Source of the DNA: Faecalicatena fissicatena
Lineage (GTDB): Bacteria; Bacillota; Clostridia; Lachnospirales; Lachnospiraceae
Direction: 5' to 3'
Assembly (NCBI GenBank): GCA_001028025.1
Contig: LDAQ01000039.1
Span: 1-42,075, forward strand
Length of the DNA: 42,075 nt
Positions 24,234-34,200 of this stretch are shown here, piece by piece (position 1 is the first letter of the stretch; each line of letters opens with the position of its first letter). Under the pieces are notes generated by a model. It saw only the letters and a program-made list of their open reading frames with translations. It had not been told where the DNA came from and ran no database searches. A program made the translations under genes and the position numbers.

Positions 24234-25562
24234 TTATGTTTCAAACTTCGGAAGCAATTCGCGGCACATTTCCAGCACAACAGGCGTTATAATCTCTTCT
24301 GCAGCCCCATCCTTTACCCTGGAAGTATAGAAAGCAAAGGTTCTCCTGTCATACCCTGATTTTGACGGGAGATATCCTACGCGTTCCCCTGTGTGGGTAA
24401 CAATCACCAAATTTTCAAATGGAACCTTTTCTTTTAAATGAAGGCCGATTTCAGCTACCAGTTCTGCATTCATTCCCAGAAAAACCACTCCATTCACCAT
24501 GACCATCTTCAGCCGAAGTTCTATGTCCTCATCATCCTCTATCCTGACATCTATACTATGATCTCCGGGCACGATCATTTCTGAAGTCCCGTCTTTTCTG
24601 GATAATTTCTGCCCCGGCAGCATCACCGTCCGTTCAGTCACTTTACATATGAATTCTTCGCTGAACTCATTCCCCTTCATTGTATTCATGATTTTAAGCA
24701 CATCTACAGCATGTCTTTGGGCCAGGGACTCACAATAATCCCATGCATCATACTTTGTTTCCGCATAACTATGAGATCCATCGTGATTGTATTTTATATA
24801 CATTGCAAAAAATATAGGATTTACATTTCCGGCAGGCCCGCTGCACCATAGAAAAACAGTGTTCGTATCCTGGTATCTCTCCTCCAGATATTCGCTGACC
24901 ATTCCCGGCAGATCCCCCGACATCAGATACTTTGTATCCTCTTCGTCCCGTTTGAGGTAGCAGCAGGTAGCATGGACTCCATAATTGATCAACGCACCTA
25001 TGATATGATCCTGCAAATCTCTGACCTGGAGTACAGATACTGTATGATCACATGGTCCGGAAAAATCCATTCCCTGTCCCCATGTTCCATCTTCAAACTG
25101 TTCATCACGGCAGACATTAATATAACTTTCTCCTGTTTTAAAGCATATTTTTGCGAAACGCATATTCTCCAGTGCATCCCCCACTGCCTTTACCGTCTGG
25201 GCTATCACCAGATCACCATATGCTTCCACCCATTTCATTTTATCTGGATCACCAATGTTTCCCTCATGTGTATTATCAAATGTTGGCGCTTCATGAGAAT
25301 GTGTTGCCGCAAAACAAAGGTTTTCTTTTCTAAATCCATAAGTCTCTCCTAACACCCTGCATAAATCTTCTGTACGGCTCATGTCCGCAGCATCATATGT
25401 AATGATTGCGGTCTTCTCACGGCCGTCGTCAAACACCAATGTCCTTACATATAGATCCTTATAGACACCTTCAAATACAATGGGCAGAAATGAAAGTGCC
25501 GGATACATTGACTCCGGCGGTGTAATACATGCTTTTCCTGCAGATGCTTTTAATTTTCCCAT
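24234..25562 (-). CDS. Neutral/alkaline ceramidase-like hydrolase
   Basis: A 442-residue protein similar to the N-terminal domain of neutral/alkaline non-lysosomal ceramidases. It starts LKASAGKACITPP, then has the metal-site-like AATHSHEAPTF, and later NYGVHATCCYL, LMSGDLPG and WCSGPAGNVNP. There is no signal peptide, so it acts inside the cell. Bacterial homologues of this shape are often annotated only as hydrolases and the true amide or ester substrate is unknown. The start at 25562 follows AGGAGG by 5 bases; the longer frame overlaps the upstream stop and lacks a site. It is 35 bases downstream of a type-B carboxylesterase gene, as part of the hydrolase series. Confidence 0.82.
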   Translation of the reverse strand: MGKLKASAGKACITPPESMYPALSFLPIVFEGVYKDLYVRTLVFDDGREKTAIITYDAADMSRTEDLCRVLGETYGFRKENLCFAATHSHEAPTFDNTHEGNIGDPDKMKWVEAYGDLVIAQTVKAVGDALENMRFAKICFKTGESYINVCRDEQFEDGTWGQGMDFSGPCDHTVSVLQVRDLQDHIIGALINYGVHATCCYLKRDEEDTKYLMSGDLPGMVSEYLEERYQDTNTVFLWCSGPAGNVNPIFFAMYIKYNHDGSHSYAETKYDAWDYCESLAQRHAVDVLKIMNTMKGNEFSEEFICKVTERTVMLPGQKLSRKDGTSEMIVPGDHSIDVRIEDDEDIELRLKMVMVNGVVFLGMNAELVAEIGLHLKEKVPFENLVIVTHTGERVGYLPSKSGYDRRTFAFYTSRVKDGAAEEIITPVVLEMCRELLPKFET

Positions 25563-25597
25563 TTTTCCCTCCTGATTATTTCGCCTGTCATATCTAT

Positions 25598-27175
25598 TCA
25601 AATCCGTCGGTCTGCTTTCTCGAGCAGACTTCTTAATTTATCGTCATAACCGGTTCTTTCTTCACATTTAACATCAAAAATCATGGTTGGGATTTGATTC
25701 CCTGCTGCCTTATTCCAGTGCGGTACTCCCAATCCATTTGGATTTCCATATCTGGCCATATTTAACCATGCAGAACATATCGTTTTCTCTAATTCTTCGC
25801 TTATCCCCGGTTCAAAAGCGGCCTCAATATACGATGTATTGTGAAAGATATAAGGGATCTCTGAGCAATGCCATGCCACAGTTCCGCCTGAGAGCGCCGA
25901 TTCCTTCTTAAATAACCAGTTCCATACATCAGCCCCAATTTCCAGACGTTTTTTCACAAGTCCAAGCTGTCCGTTACGTTCCTTATAATCCATAAATAAT
26001 ACATCTGCGGGATTATTTTCGGGATAAACGGCTCTGAATTCTGTCAGGATTTCCATTCCTTTTTCTCCCCACTTTTCCCGGCAGTATCTCTTTACCTGCT
26101 CCATGCTCCAGCTATTTTTTCTGCCATCTCCAATTTGGTTTTCCGGAAGCATATTGGAATTTCCTTCTCCAAATACATTTCCTATCAGCATGGGAATATC
26201 CCGGGTCTCCTTCCTGAATCCATCGGCCAGGGTACTGCCCTCCACATATTTTCCATCTTCAACTGGTTCCCAGCGATATCTTCCGTTCAGCCCGCTTTCC
26301 TCTTGAAGTCTCTTTTCAGCTGTCAAAACTGCGTCCGCAAGATCCCAATAAGGTATCTCCTCTATTCTTTGAACATGCTCCTTTGATATCTGCAGATTTG
26401 CCAGAGTTAATTCTGTCAGCCTGCCGGCCAGGCTTCTTTTTGTCCATCCGGGCGGGACAGCCTGTTCTTTAATGCCTCCGCTGTCGATAGCCGCCTTCTG
26501 AAACAATCCGTCTCCCTGCGGACACTGCATTGCATAAAGGATCTTGGCCACGCCCCCTGACTGTCCAAAAACCATTACATTTTCCGGATCTCCTCCAAAA
26601 GACTCTATATGATTCTTTACCCATTGTAGAAGCATGATTACATCACCCAGACCGCAGCAGGAGGACAGTTCATACTCTTTCCCATAAGCGGAAAGATCCA
26701 TTCCCCCGAGGCAATTATGTCTGTGATTAAAGGTAACCACAACCACATCCCCGAACTTAGCCAGTTCTTCGCCATCATAGGCATACTGTTCTACGGCCGA
26801 ACCGCTGCTCCAGCCGCCCCCGTGCATCCACACCATGACCGGTTTTTTTGATGCTGAATCTATGGAGGGTGTCCAGATATTCAGATACTGGCAGTTTTCA
26901 TCCTGCGGCATAAAATAGTGAGGATTAAACTGAAAATCAGATGTAATCGGCGTAATCGGCTCCGGGCAGACATATCCATAAGTCACTGCCGGCTTTACTC
27001 CACTCCATGGCTGCACGTCTGCCGGCATATGGAACCTTCTTGCTTCTGCATATTTGATTCCCCGGAAAATGTATACTTCCTGCTTCTTTATTCCGGCAAT
27101 CTTTCCTTTTGAGGTTGATACTACCGGCGCATCACTTGCTGTAAATACCGTTTCCTTTAATTTATCACAATACAT
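25598..27175 (-). CDS. Type-B carboxylesterase, first of two paralogues (promoter-distal)
   Basis: A 525-residue COesterase-family protein. It has YIFRGIKYAEARRF near the N-terminus (the usual FxGIPYA element), LNIWTPS, oxyanion HGGG (118-121), GDVVVVTFNHRHNCLGG and FGGDPENVMVFGQSGG with nucleophile Ser206. A His lies in GGTVAWHCSEIPY. The elbow is GQSGG rather than the common GESAG. It is cytoplasmic, with no signal peptide. ATG 27175 follows GAGAGGTGA by about 7 bases; an in-frame TTG six bases upstream is less likely. It is 16 bases from the paralogue at 27192-28802, consistent with tandem duplication. Family members hydrolyse carboxylic esters. Confidence 0.88.
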   Translation of the reverse strand: MYCDKLKETVFTASDAPVVSTSKGKIAGIKKQEVYIFRGIKYAEARRFHMPADVQPWSGVKPAVTYGYVCPEPITPITSDFQFNPHYFMPQDENCQYLNIWTPSIDSASKKPVMVWMHGGGWSSGSAVEQYAYDGEELAKFGDVVVVTFNHRHNCLGGMDLSAYGKEYELSSCCGLGDVIMLLQWVKNHIESFGGDPENVMVFGQSGGVAKILYAMQCPQGDGLFQKAAIDSGGIKEQAVPPGWTKRSLAGRLTELTLANLQISKEHVQRIEEIPYWDLADAVLTAEKRLQEESGLNGRYRWEPVEDGKYVEGSTLADGFRKETRDIPMLIGNVFGEGNSNMLPENQIGDGRKNSWSMEQVKRYCREKWGEKGMEILTEFRAVYPENNPADVLFMDYKERNGQLGLVKKRLEIGADVWNWLFKKESALSGGTVAWHCSEIPYIFHNTSYIEAAFEPGISEELEKTICSAWLNMARYGNPNGLGVPHWNKAAGNQIPTMIFDVKCEERTGYDDKLRSLLEKADRRI

Positions 27176-27191
27176 GCCCAATCACCTCTCT

Positions 27192-28802
27192 TTACACTCG
27201 TTCTCTTGGTCCGCCGCCGTAGGTACGTACCGGACCTTTACCGCCAGGTCCAAGTGCTCCCGCCTTCGTTACCAATTCGATCAGTTTATCATCGTAATCC
27301 TCTCTGATTTCCGTTTTTCTGTCAAAGACCATCGTAGGGATTTTATTTGTTACCGGCTTCCATGTTGGAAGTCCGACATGATTTGGATTCCCGGTATAAG
27401 CAAACGCCACAAGTGCACCTGCCATTTCATCCTGAAGGCGTTCTGAGACTTCCGGGATATACTCAGATTCGAAATATTCTGCATGGTGGAAAAAATAGGC
27501 CTCATCGGAATTGTGCCATGGTGTGCTTCCGCCGTAGCACGGCATATCTAAAGACAGCATCCAGTTATAAACAGCACCGGATTCCTCTGCCGCCCTCATT
27601 CTGCAGAGATCTTTATGGGGTTTTCTCATGAAGACGTCCACAAACAGGGCCTGAGCCGGTGTTTTATCGGGATAGGCTGCTAAGAATTCCTGTACAATCT
27701 TATCCTTGTATTTCCCGTATCTTTCCGATAGTTTTTTTTCTGCCGTCTCCGGACTCCATGTATTTATGTCTCCGTCCTGGCTATTGTGATGGGCCGAAGA
27801 GACAAATTCCCCCAGCACACTTCCAATGAGCATGGGTATCGATTTTGTTTCTTCACGGAAACGAATTCCATCCATCTGTGGGTTTCCCCAGTATCTTTTG
27901 TAATCTACCGGTGGTGTCCACTGAAGGCGTTTCCCTGTCCGTTCCGTAAATCTGTCATATGCATAATTTACAGCCTTAGCCAGTTTGTGAAACGGAATTG
28001 TTTCTATTTGCTTTATTTGCTTTCTCTCCAATCCGAGATATCCTGCGATATCCTCTGCAACCCGGGCAGCATTTTCCTTCGTAAACAGTGTATCCTTCCC
28101 TGTACCGCTGTGAATAGAAACTTTGTTGTACAGCCCATCAGCTGCAGGCATCTGCATCAGCTCCAAAATCTTAAAGCCTCCGCCTGACTGGCCGAAAAGC
28201 ATGACATTTTCGGGATCTCCGCCAAATCCTTTGATATTCTCTTTCATCCATCTGAGTGACTGTACCAGGTCCATCATTCCTGCATACCCGGAATCCCTGT
28301 ATTCTTCACCGTAAGATGAGAGGTCCAGATAACCAAGTACATTTAACCGGTGATTCACAGAGACTACCACTGCCTGTCCCCATTTTGCCAGTTCTTCCCC
28401 ATCGTAGGCCGTAATCTCAATCGCCGATCCATGTTCCTGTCCACCGCCGTGAATCCATACCATTACCGGCAGCTTTTTATCTGTCCCGATACTCGGCGTC
28501 CAGATGTTCAGATTCTGGCAGAATTCGCTCTGCGGATACCAGAAATGAGGTTCTGTAAAAGCATCCCCCGGAATTCTGGTACTTATTTCGGGCGGCACCG
28601 GCCCATAGTTTACCGCCGCCTTCACTCCCTCCCAGGGATCAGGTTCTTCCGCCAGATGAAACCTTTGTGCTTTCGCATACTCTATTCCTCTGAATATATA
28701 ACAATCATCCGTCCAAGTTCCTCTGAGTTTTCCATATTTTGTTTCAACTACAGGAAAATCTGGATTACTGATTGCCTGGTGAATCAATTTCTTCGGATAC
28801 AT
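27192..28802 (-). CDS. Type-B carboxylesterase, second paralogue (promoter-proximal)
   Basis: A 536-residue COesterase-family protein with the same layout as its neighbour: CYIFRGIEYAKAQRFHL, LNIWTPS, HGGG (118-121), VSVNHRLNVLGYLDLSSYG, and FGGDPENVMLFGQSGGG with Ser206. The His candidate is in STPWHNSDEAYFFHH. AGGAGG with a 5-base spacer precedes the ATG. The C-terminus ends in a Gly/Pro/Arg-rich tail missing from the paralogue. The two genes share order and motifs but have diverged through most of their length, which suggests separate substrates or specificities in one pathway. Confidence 0.88.
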   Translation of the reverse strand: MYPKKLIHQAISNPDFPVVETKYGKLRGTWTDDCYIFRGIEYAKAQRFHLAEEPDPWEGVKAAVNYGPVPPEISTRIPGDAFTEPHFWYPQSEFCQNLNIWTPSIGTDKKLPVMVWIHGGGQEHGSAIEITAYDGEELAKWGQAVVVSVNHRLNVLGYLDLSSYGEEYRDSGYAGMMDLVQSLRWMKENIKGFGGDPENVMLFGQSGGGFKILELMQMPAADGLYNKVSIHSGTGKDTLFTKENAARVAEDIAGYLGLERKQIKQIETIPFHKLAKAVNYAYDRFTERTGKRLQWTPPVDYKRYWGNPQMDGIRFREETKSIPMLIGSVLGEFVSSAHHNSQDGDINTWSPETAEKKLSERYGKYKDKIVQEFLAAYPDKTPAQALFVDVFMRKPHKDLCRMRAAEESGAVYNWMLSLDMPCYGGSTPWHNSDEAYFFHHAEYFESEYIPEVSERLQDEMAGALVAFAYTGNPNHVGLPTWKPVTNKIPTMVFDRKTEIREDYDDKLIELVTKAGALGPGGKGPVRTYGGGPRERV

Positions 28803-28849
28803 ATAATCCTCCTATTCCAATAGACTGCATTTTAAACATCTTCAGTCAG

Positions 28850-29812
28850 TTATTGATTTTTCCAGAATTCTACGGCATCTATGAGCCATCCGTCTGCCTG
28901 TGTATGATATCCTTTTCCAAAATTGTGCCCCCCGTCTGCAACGCGTCGGAATTTGCATGCAACATTGTGCTCTTTCAAAGCGTTCTCCATAATCTCGGCA
29001 TGTTGTATGGAAACCGACTGATCCATTTCTCCATGAATTAAATACGTTGCCGGATATGCATCTGTAACCAGAGCTTCCGTACTATATTTGAGAATCTCCT
29101 CTTTGCAGGCATTTTCTCCAAACGCTCTTGCTAAGAATTGTCTAAGCTGCTTCTCATCATTTATTGAAAGTTCACGCCCGTCTAAAAATTCTAACATAAG
29201 GCGTTCAGAATGAGGTGCAAAAGCACAGATTAATACTTCCGGCCCTGGCAGATTATAGCATCTATAACCAACGTGCTCTGTACCCCATAATCCAGCGAGC
29301 ATGCCGCCTGATGAAAAACCAAACAGTGCGTATTTTTTTGCATCTGGAAACATTTTTATGGTCAAGGATATCCCTTCCGCCAGTTCTTCCAGTAACCGCT
29401 TTATCCCCATACTGTCTCCAACCGTTCCTCTCATGACAGCGATGTTGTAATTCTGCCGGTCAAGCTCCACTGCGATTGGGATACCAGAACTATGGAAAAG
29501 ATCTACTGTTTTGAATCCGCCTGCCGGATATACAAAACACCACGGATTCCCCGGATGTCTTTCAAATAAAAAGATGCCCGTTTGTTCTTTTATTTTGAAA
29601 TATACATCCTTTCCTGCTCTCAATTCCTCTAAAATCAAATTGAGGGAAATCATTGCGTTGTAAGCATTGCGCTCACCCAGATCAAATATCGTTTTCTCCG
29701 TATTCCAATTGCTGCTTTCCTCCGGCAGACAAATATCCAAAATCTCTTTCAGTTTTGGATATTCTCTGGTCAATGCTGTAATTTCATTAAAACGCGTGTC
29801 CATTGTAATCAT
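28850..29812 (-). CDS. Alpha/beta-hydrolase (esterase-like)
   Basis: A 320-residue protein with a helical N-terminal extension of about 80 residues (ITALTREYPKLKEILDICLPE), then an alpha/beta-hydrolase domain. The oxyanion-side segment is CFVYPAGGFKTVD, the nucleophile elbow GFSSGG (Ser167), the acid candidate Asp in YLIHGEMDQSV (about 262) and the catalytic His in VADGGHNFG. The triad is complete. There is no signal peptide. AAGGAG is 7 bases before ATG 29812. The N-terminal extension resembles those of BD-FAE/xylan-esterase-like proteins of this phylum, but the substrate is unknown. It lies between the lactonase-like and carboxylesterase genes. Confidence 0.85.
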   Translation of the reverse strand: MITMDTRFNEITALTREYPKLKEILDICLPEESSNWNTEKTIFDLGERNAYNAMISLNLILEELRAGKDVYFKIKEQTGIFLFERHPGNPWCFVYPAGGFKTVDLFHSSGIPIAVELDRQNYNIAVMRGTVGDSMGIKRLLEELAEGISLTIKMFPDAKKYALFGFSSGGMLAGLWGTEHVGYRCYNLPGPEVLICAFAPHSERLMLEFLDGRELSINDEKQLRQFLARAFGENACKEEILKYSTEALVTDAYPATYLIHGEMDQSVSIQHAEIMENALKEHNVACKFRRVADGGHNFGKGYHTQADGWLIDAVEFWKNQ

Positions 29813-29830
29813 TTATTCTCTCCTTCTGCG

Positions 29831-30928
29831 CTATTTACCACTATAAAAAGCAACAGCAGCCGGATGGCCCATCTCTATACTTTCCTGCAACTCTTCTAAG
29901 CTTCCATCCTCTTTGACTAATAATCGATACACAGCATTGCTGTCATGCCCGGCAACTATTATTTCCTTATGGTTCGGTGTGAACGCTGCACTTCTTGGGT
30001 CTTTCCCCTTTAACCCCAGCTTTTGGATCAGACTTAAATTTCCCGTCTCTTTTGCCACTCTGTAAACTAAAGCATATCCTTTTCCTCTGACAAAATCATA
30101 TAAAACGGGTTTTTCTGGATGGAACATAATTTCTGACTGACTATCTTCTTCTGTAAATATTTCATCTTTTAAGAGCTTGTGTTCACATACCAGTCTTACA
30201 TCCTGGGGATTACTCACATCGTATTGAGCAATTACATCACGATTCTGAAAATTAATATACAGATATGGCAGGGAGGGATGAAAAACTTCGATTCGCGCTC
30301 CATCTGCAGGACTGCCTGCTATAAAGAAAGACTGATATACCAGCTTTCCCTCCATGGCATTCAAACGAAACAGATAGATTCCACTTCCTTCCAGGTCATT
30401 TTCTGCAAAAAGATTTGTTCCTGGCCGTTGATACGCCTTATGTATCATTGTTCTTGGATTTAATCCCTTATGATGATATCCAACATCGCAGAGTCTCCCA
30501 AGCGATCCGTCCTGCCTCAGTTCATACAGACAGGTGGCAGAATCGTGAGAAACCAGCCTGTTTACGTAGCTTCCATCTTCTTCTTTTTCTACAAGTTTCA
30601 CAATATCTCCCACTGAAAAATGGGTAATCAGAGCGTACTCGCCTTTTTCATCTAATGTGATAAAAGATGGATTTACCGCCAATGTATCCCTTCTTTCCAG
30701 TTCCTCCAGGTCTCCGGTCTTTGGGTCGACCTTAAAAACATATACATATCCCATGTCCTGTTCATCTGCCGCCATAAGAATATCCTGATTTATGCATACA
30801 TGGCTGGCATTTATATGTTGTGCCACTGTTTTCTTATATGTAATTGTACCTGTATTTTCGTCATATTTACATATATGAATTCCTTCTGCTTCACCATGGC
30901 TAAAACTTCCAAAATAAATAAATCCCAT
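29831..30928 (-). CDS. Lactonase-family beta-propeller protein, first gene of the esterase train
   Basis: A 365-residue 6-phosphogluconolactonase-type propeller. Blade segments include GIHICKYDENTGTI, VYVFKVDPKTGDLEEL, NPSFITLDEKGEYALITHF, GIYLFRLNAMEGKL and FTPNHKEIIVAGHD. It is a distant paralogue of 14884-16002. The ribosome binding site is CGGAGATAAATT before the ATG at 30928. It is the first gene in the leftward hydrolase series, 18 bases before the alpha/beta-hydrolase gene. A lactonase, a hydrolase, two carboxylesterases and a ceramidase-like enzyme in one unit point to stepwise opening of ester, lactone or amide bonds in one imported compound. Confidence 0.82.
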   Translation of the reverse strand: MGFIYFGSFSHGEAEGIHICKYDENTGTITYKKTVAQHINASHVCINQDILMAADEQDMGYVYVFKVDPKTGDLEELERRDTLAVNPSFITLDEKGEYALITHFSVGDIVKLVEKEEDGSYVNRLVSHDSATCLYELRQDGSLGRLCDVGYHHKGLNPRTMIHKAYQRPGTNLFAENDLEGSGIYLFRLNAMEGKLVYQSFFIAGSPADGARIEVFHPSLPYLYINFQNRDVIAQYDVSNPQDVRLVCEHKLLKDEIFTEEDSQSEIMFHPEKPVLYDFVRGKGYALVYRVAKETGNLSLIQKLGLKGKDPRSAAFTPNHKEIIVAGHDSNAVYRLLVKEDGSLEELQESIEMGHPAAVAFYSGK

Positions 30929-31018
30929 AATTTATCTCCGTTTTCTGATGATTGTCCCTTCAATGCCGCCCCCAGGGCATATGTTACAGTGAGCCTTCTG
31001 GACTTATTACTATATTAG

Positions 31019-31164
31019 CATCTATTTTTTATCTCTTCTGTAGCTAAAATTTAGAATTTGTGCAATATTTGAAGATTCCTTCAAATCTAAAGGGGCTGCC
31101 CTGCATCCTCATTGAAAAACGATGAAAACTATCTAAATGTGATTCCCGCTTTCTTTCCTAACGC
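31019..31164. other. Upstream region of the esterase train
   Basis: The region is AT-rich. It contains TTTGTGCAATATT (31057-31069), whose reverse complement also occurs in the promoter of the response regulator at 37010-37022. A weak minus-strand pair TTGCAC and TACAGA, spaced by 17 bases, is possible. There are no genes. Confidence 0.35.
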
Positions 31165-31220
31165 AAAAAAATGGAGCCATTGCTTCTTAGATGGTTATCC
31201 ATCTATTTTGCAACAGCTCC
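31165..31220 (-). terminator. Terminator of the GH98-like gene
   Basis: On the minus strand GGAGC, TTGC and AGATGG pair in nested fashion with CCATCT, GCAA and GCTCC around the loop ATAA, followed by A and seven T. It lies 65 bases after the stop codon. Confidence 0.85.
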
Positions 31221-31284
31221 TTGAATTGTAGGAATAAATTTTAATAGTTATTACAGATAATTAATAGGAATCGTAGTTCTCAAC

Positions 31285-34200
31285 TCAATGCCTCTTAGAA
31301 CTGATCTTTTTTACAGCGAATATTATTATCACTACAAATGCAGAAATCAGCATGAAAATAGCTCCATAAAGTCCTGTAGCATCACCGGTCTTCGGGGCAT
31401 CGTCCTTTTGATTCAGCTTGTCCGCTCCCTGAACTGGTTCTTTCCCTGGTTTAACTGTTTCCACATCTTGAACTTTCTTAAGTTTGCCTGCCTTGTCTTC
31501 CAGGTCATTCAATGCATCATCCACCTTTTGTTGATCTGCATCGTCATCATTCAATACCGCTTCCGCAGTTTCCAGAGAGGCCGCAAACTTCTCCCAACTT
31601 TCTGCCGTGTACCCATCGTTCTCATACTTACTGTACTTATCGTATGCTGCTTCCAACTTGGACTTGTCAACAACCTGGATATTAAAATCAATATATCCAT
31701 TGGAATTTACTGTTACTACCGCCACATCTGTCGTTTCATCGTACTCAATGGACAATTCGTCATAGCTGTCCTCCATGGCTTCATTAACTTTTACAAAAGG
31801 TTTCTGAGATAGCCCGCTTATACTAAACACGGTTTTTCTATACTCGCCATCGGCAGGATTCATAGAGTATTCGTTTGTCACCCAATTTTGCATGAGATCA
31901 TTAATATCCGTATTCCACTTAACGGAATCATTGGAATAATTCTCCCAAATAGAATCTTTGTCCACACGATAATTGTTCATATACACGGAAATACCGTTAT
32001 TATCCTGAGACAATATCGCAAATGTATGAGGTGTAACGTTGACATTCACCTTCTTATCCGCCAGGGAAATCTCTGCATCCTGATTTACATTAACATTGAC
32101 ATTACTATTATAAATAACCCAGGAATCATTGACTTTTTGAGCGAAAGCGCTGCCTGTATAATTCTCAGGATATAAGGAATTAAAGAATTTCACTCTCTCT
32201 TCTCTTGTAGCAAACTGACTATCATTCAGATCTGCAATTTTATCCGAACCGCCTATAGCCTCTGCAATTTTATCCGAATCAATACTTGATGGTACAGATG
32301 GAATCAAACCATATCGCCCTGTAGTATTAGTAGGCAGACTTTCGTCATTTGTAGTCAGTCCAACGTGCAGATCATTTGCGTAACGACTTATATCTCCATG
32401 CACAACAGCTTTGGTTTCAGCCAATACATCTTCTTTACTGGGGGCCGGGTTCTCCATAATATACAGGAATGTTTCTGCTACTACATTTGTAAACGCCGGA
32501 GAATTCACATCATTACATCCAAACACATAACCAGGATGCTCAAAATTATAAACCGAACCGCCATTGTTGTAGATAGAAAGCATTTCAATTCCTAATAAGG
32601 CTTCTGGTTCAGACACCACAGCACGGCATTCTTCTGAACGAGTCCCGGCATATGGAGCAGGGGTCTCGTCAAATAGTCTCCAATATCCTTTCTCCCACCA
32701 TTTCCAAGTATCGGCTAGTCCTCCCCATTGGTCAATCACGCCCGACAGCCATAATCCCTGCATATAGCTGGCCGTCCCGGCATTTTGTGTCACAGGCGTA
32801 TTCTTCCACGTAAATATAAAATTGTCTTTATATGTCTCAAGTGCTTCACTAAACGCAGTATTTTTAAGTACATTTTCAATTACATGAGTTTCATGCTCAC
32901 TCCAGATAACGTACGCTCCATTTTCAGCAGCAATCCTCAAATAGTCAGCTGTTCTGGCTGCAACTGCATTGTAATTTGTCCAATAGTTTTCTGTTATCAT
33001 GAACCCTTTCAGGCATTCATATTCTTCCAGCATATTTTCCAGCCACTCATTGTCTAAAATATTAGTAGCTGTATATTGAGGTTCCAGACCAGCTGTCGCG
33101 GTCACAATCATAACCGGAATATTATTTTTATCTGCTATTTCCAGCTGTTGCTTGTAGAACCGTTTGGCATCCTCACGATCGCCTCCTAATCCAATAAGAC
33201 CGCCCAAATGTATCTCCATAACAACATTTGATTTTATACTGTCCGGGACCTGGTTCCATCGGCCAAGGAGTGTGTCATTCCAAGCCAATTCACTTTCTTC
33301 ATCGTGATATACCTGTCCATATACTGGAACAAGCAGGAGAGGTTCTTCGTTAGATATATTCATTCTCTTTTCGGGTAACTGGTCGCTCTTGATCTGAATT
33401 GGAATCTCTTTTTTTATCTCAGTTCCCACAACCATTACAGTTAAAACTGTTTCACCAACAGCCTTCCCCGTAACCTTATAGATATTACCGGATTCCCCAC
33501 TGCTTACAGAGGCAATTTCGGGATCCTCTATTTCATAACTATATTTGTATCCCGTAATAAAAGTATTATCATTTGTTGGGAACATTGTTATTTCTCTGGA
33601 TTCACCTGTTTTTATTTTAAGTTTCTCTTCTGTTGTATAGATGTTATCTGGAGACACTTCCATCTCTTCAGATGAGTATGTCACAAAATCTACATCAATC
33701 AGATTGTTTTCTGAGCCATTAGGAAGCCATTCCGCGGGACCATTCGGGTAGATTCTCACGGTATGTTCTTCATTTGACAAGCCCGCCACTTCAGCGTAAC
33801 ATTCCTGATATGGATTACTTCCTACTGAATTTCCATTACCAATACCTACATATTCCCCATCCACATAAATATTTCCCAAGTTAAAATTAGAATCTTTTTG
33901 TCCAAACCAACTAAACGCTGTCCCAACAAATTTAAACTCAGCATATGCATCTGGCTTGTTAGAAAAACACGCCGAACCGCCATAAGCACTGCTATCATTA
34001 TATGCCTTCCATTCCCCCTCAAACTGGATATCAGCATTGTCAATTATCAGTTGTTCTGGCTCTTCTGTATCCGGAGCACATGCTTCGCCCAGTTGACCAA
34101 TCATTGCCTCATCAGGCACTACCCAGCTCTGACCATCATTGGAAGCCGCCAGACAGGGATTTTCAAACTGAGAATTACCATTCTGGTTGGGTGTTACCGC

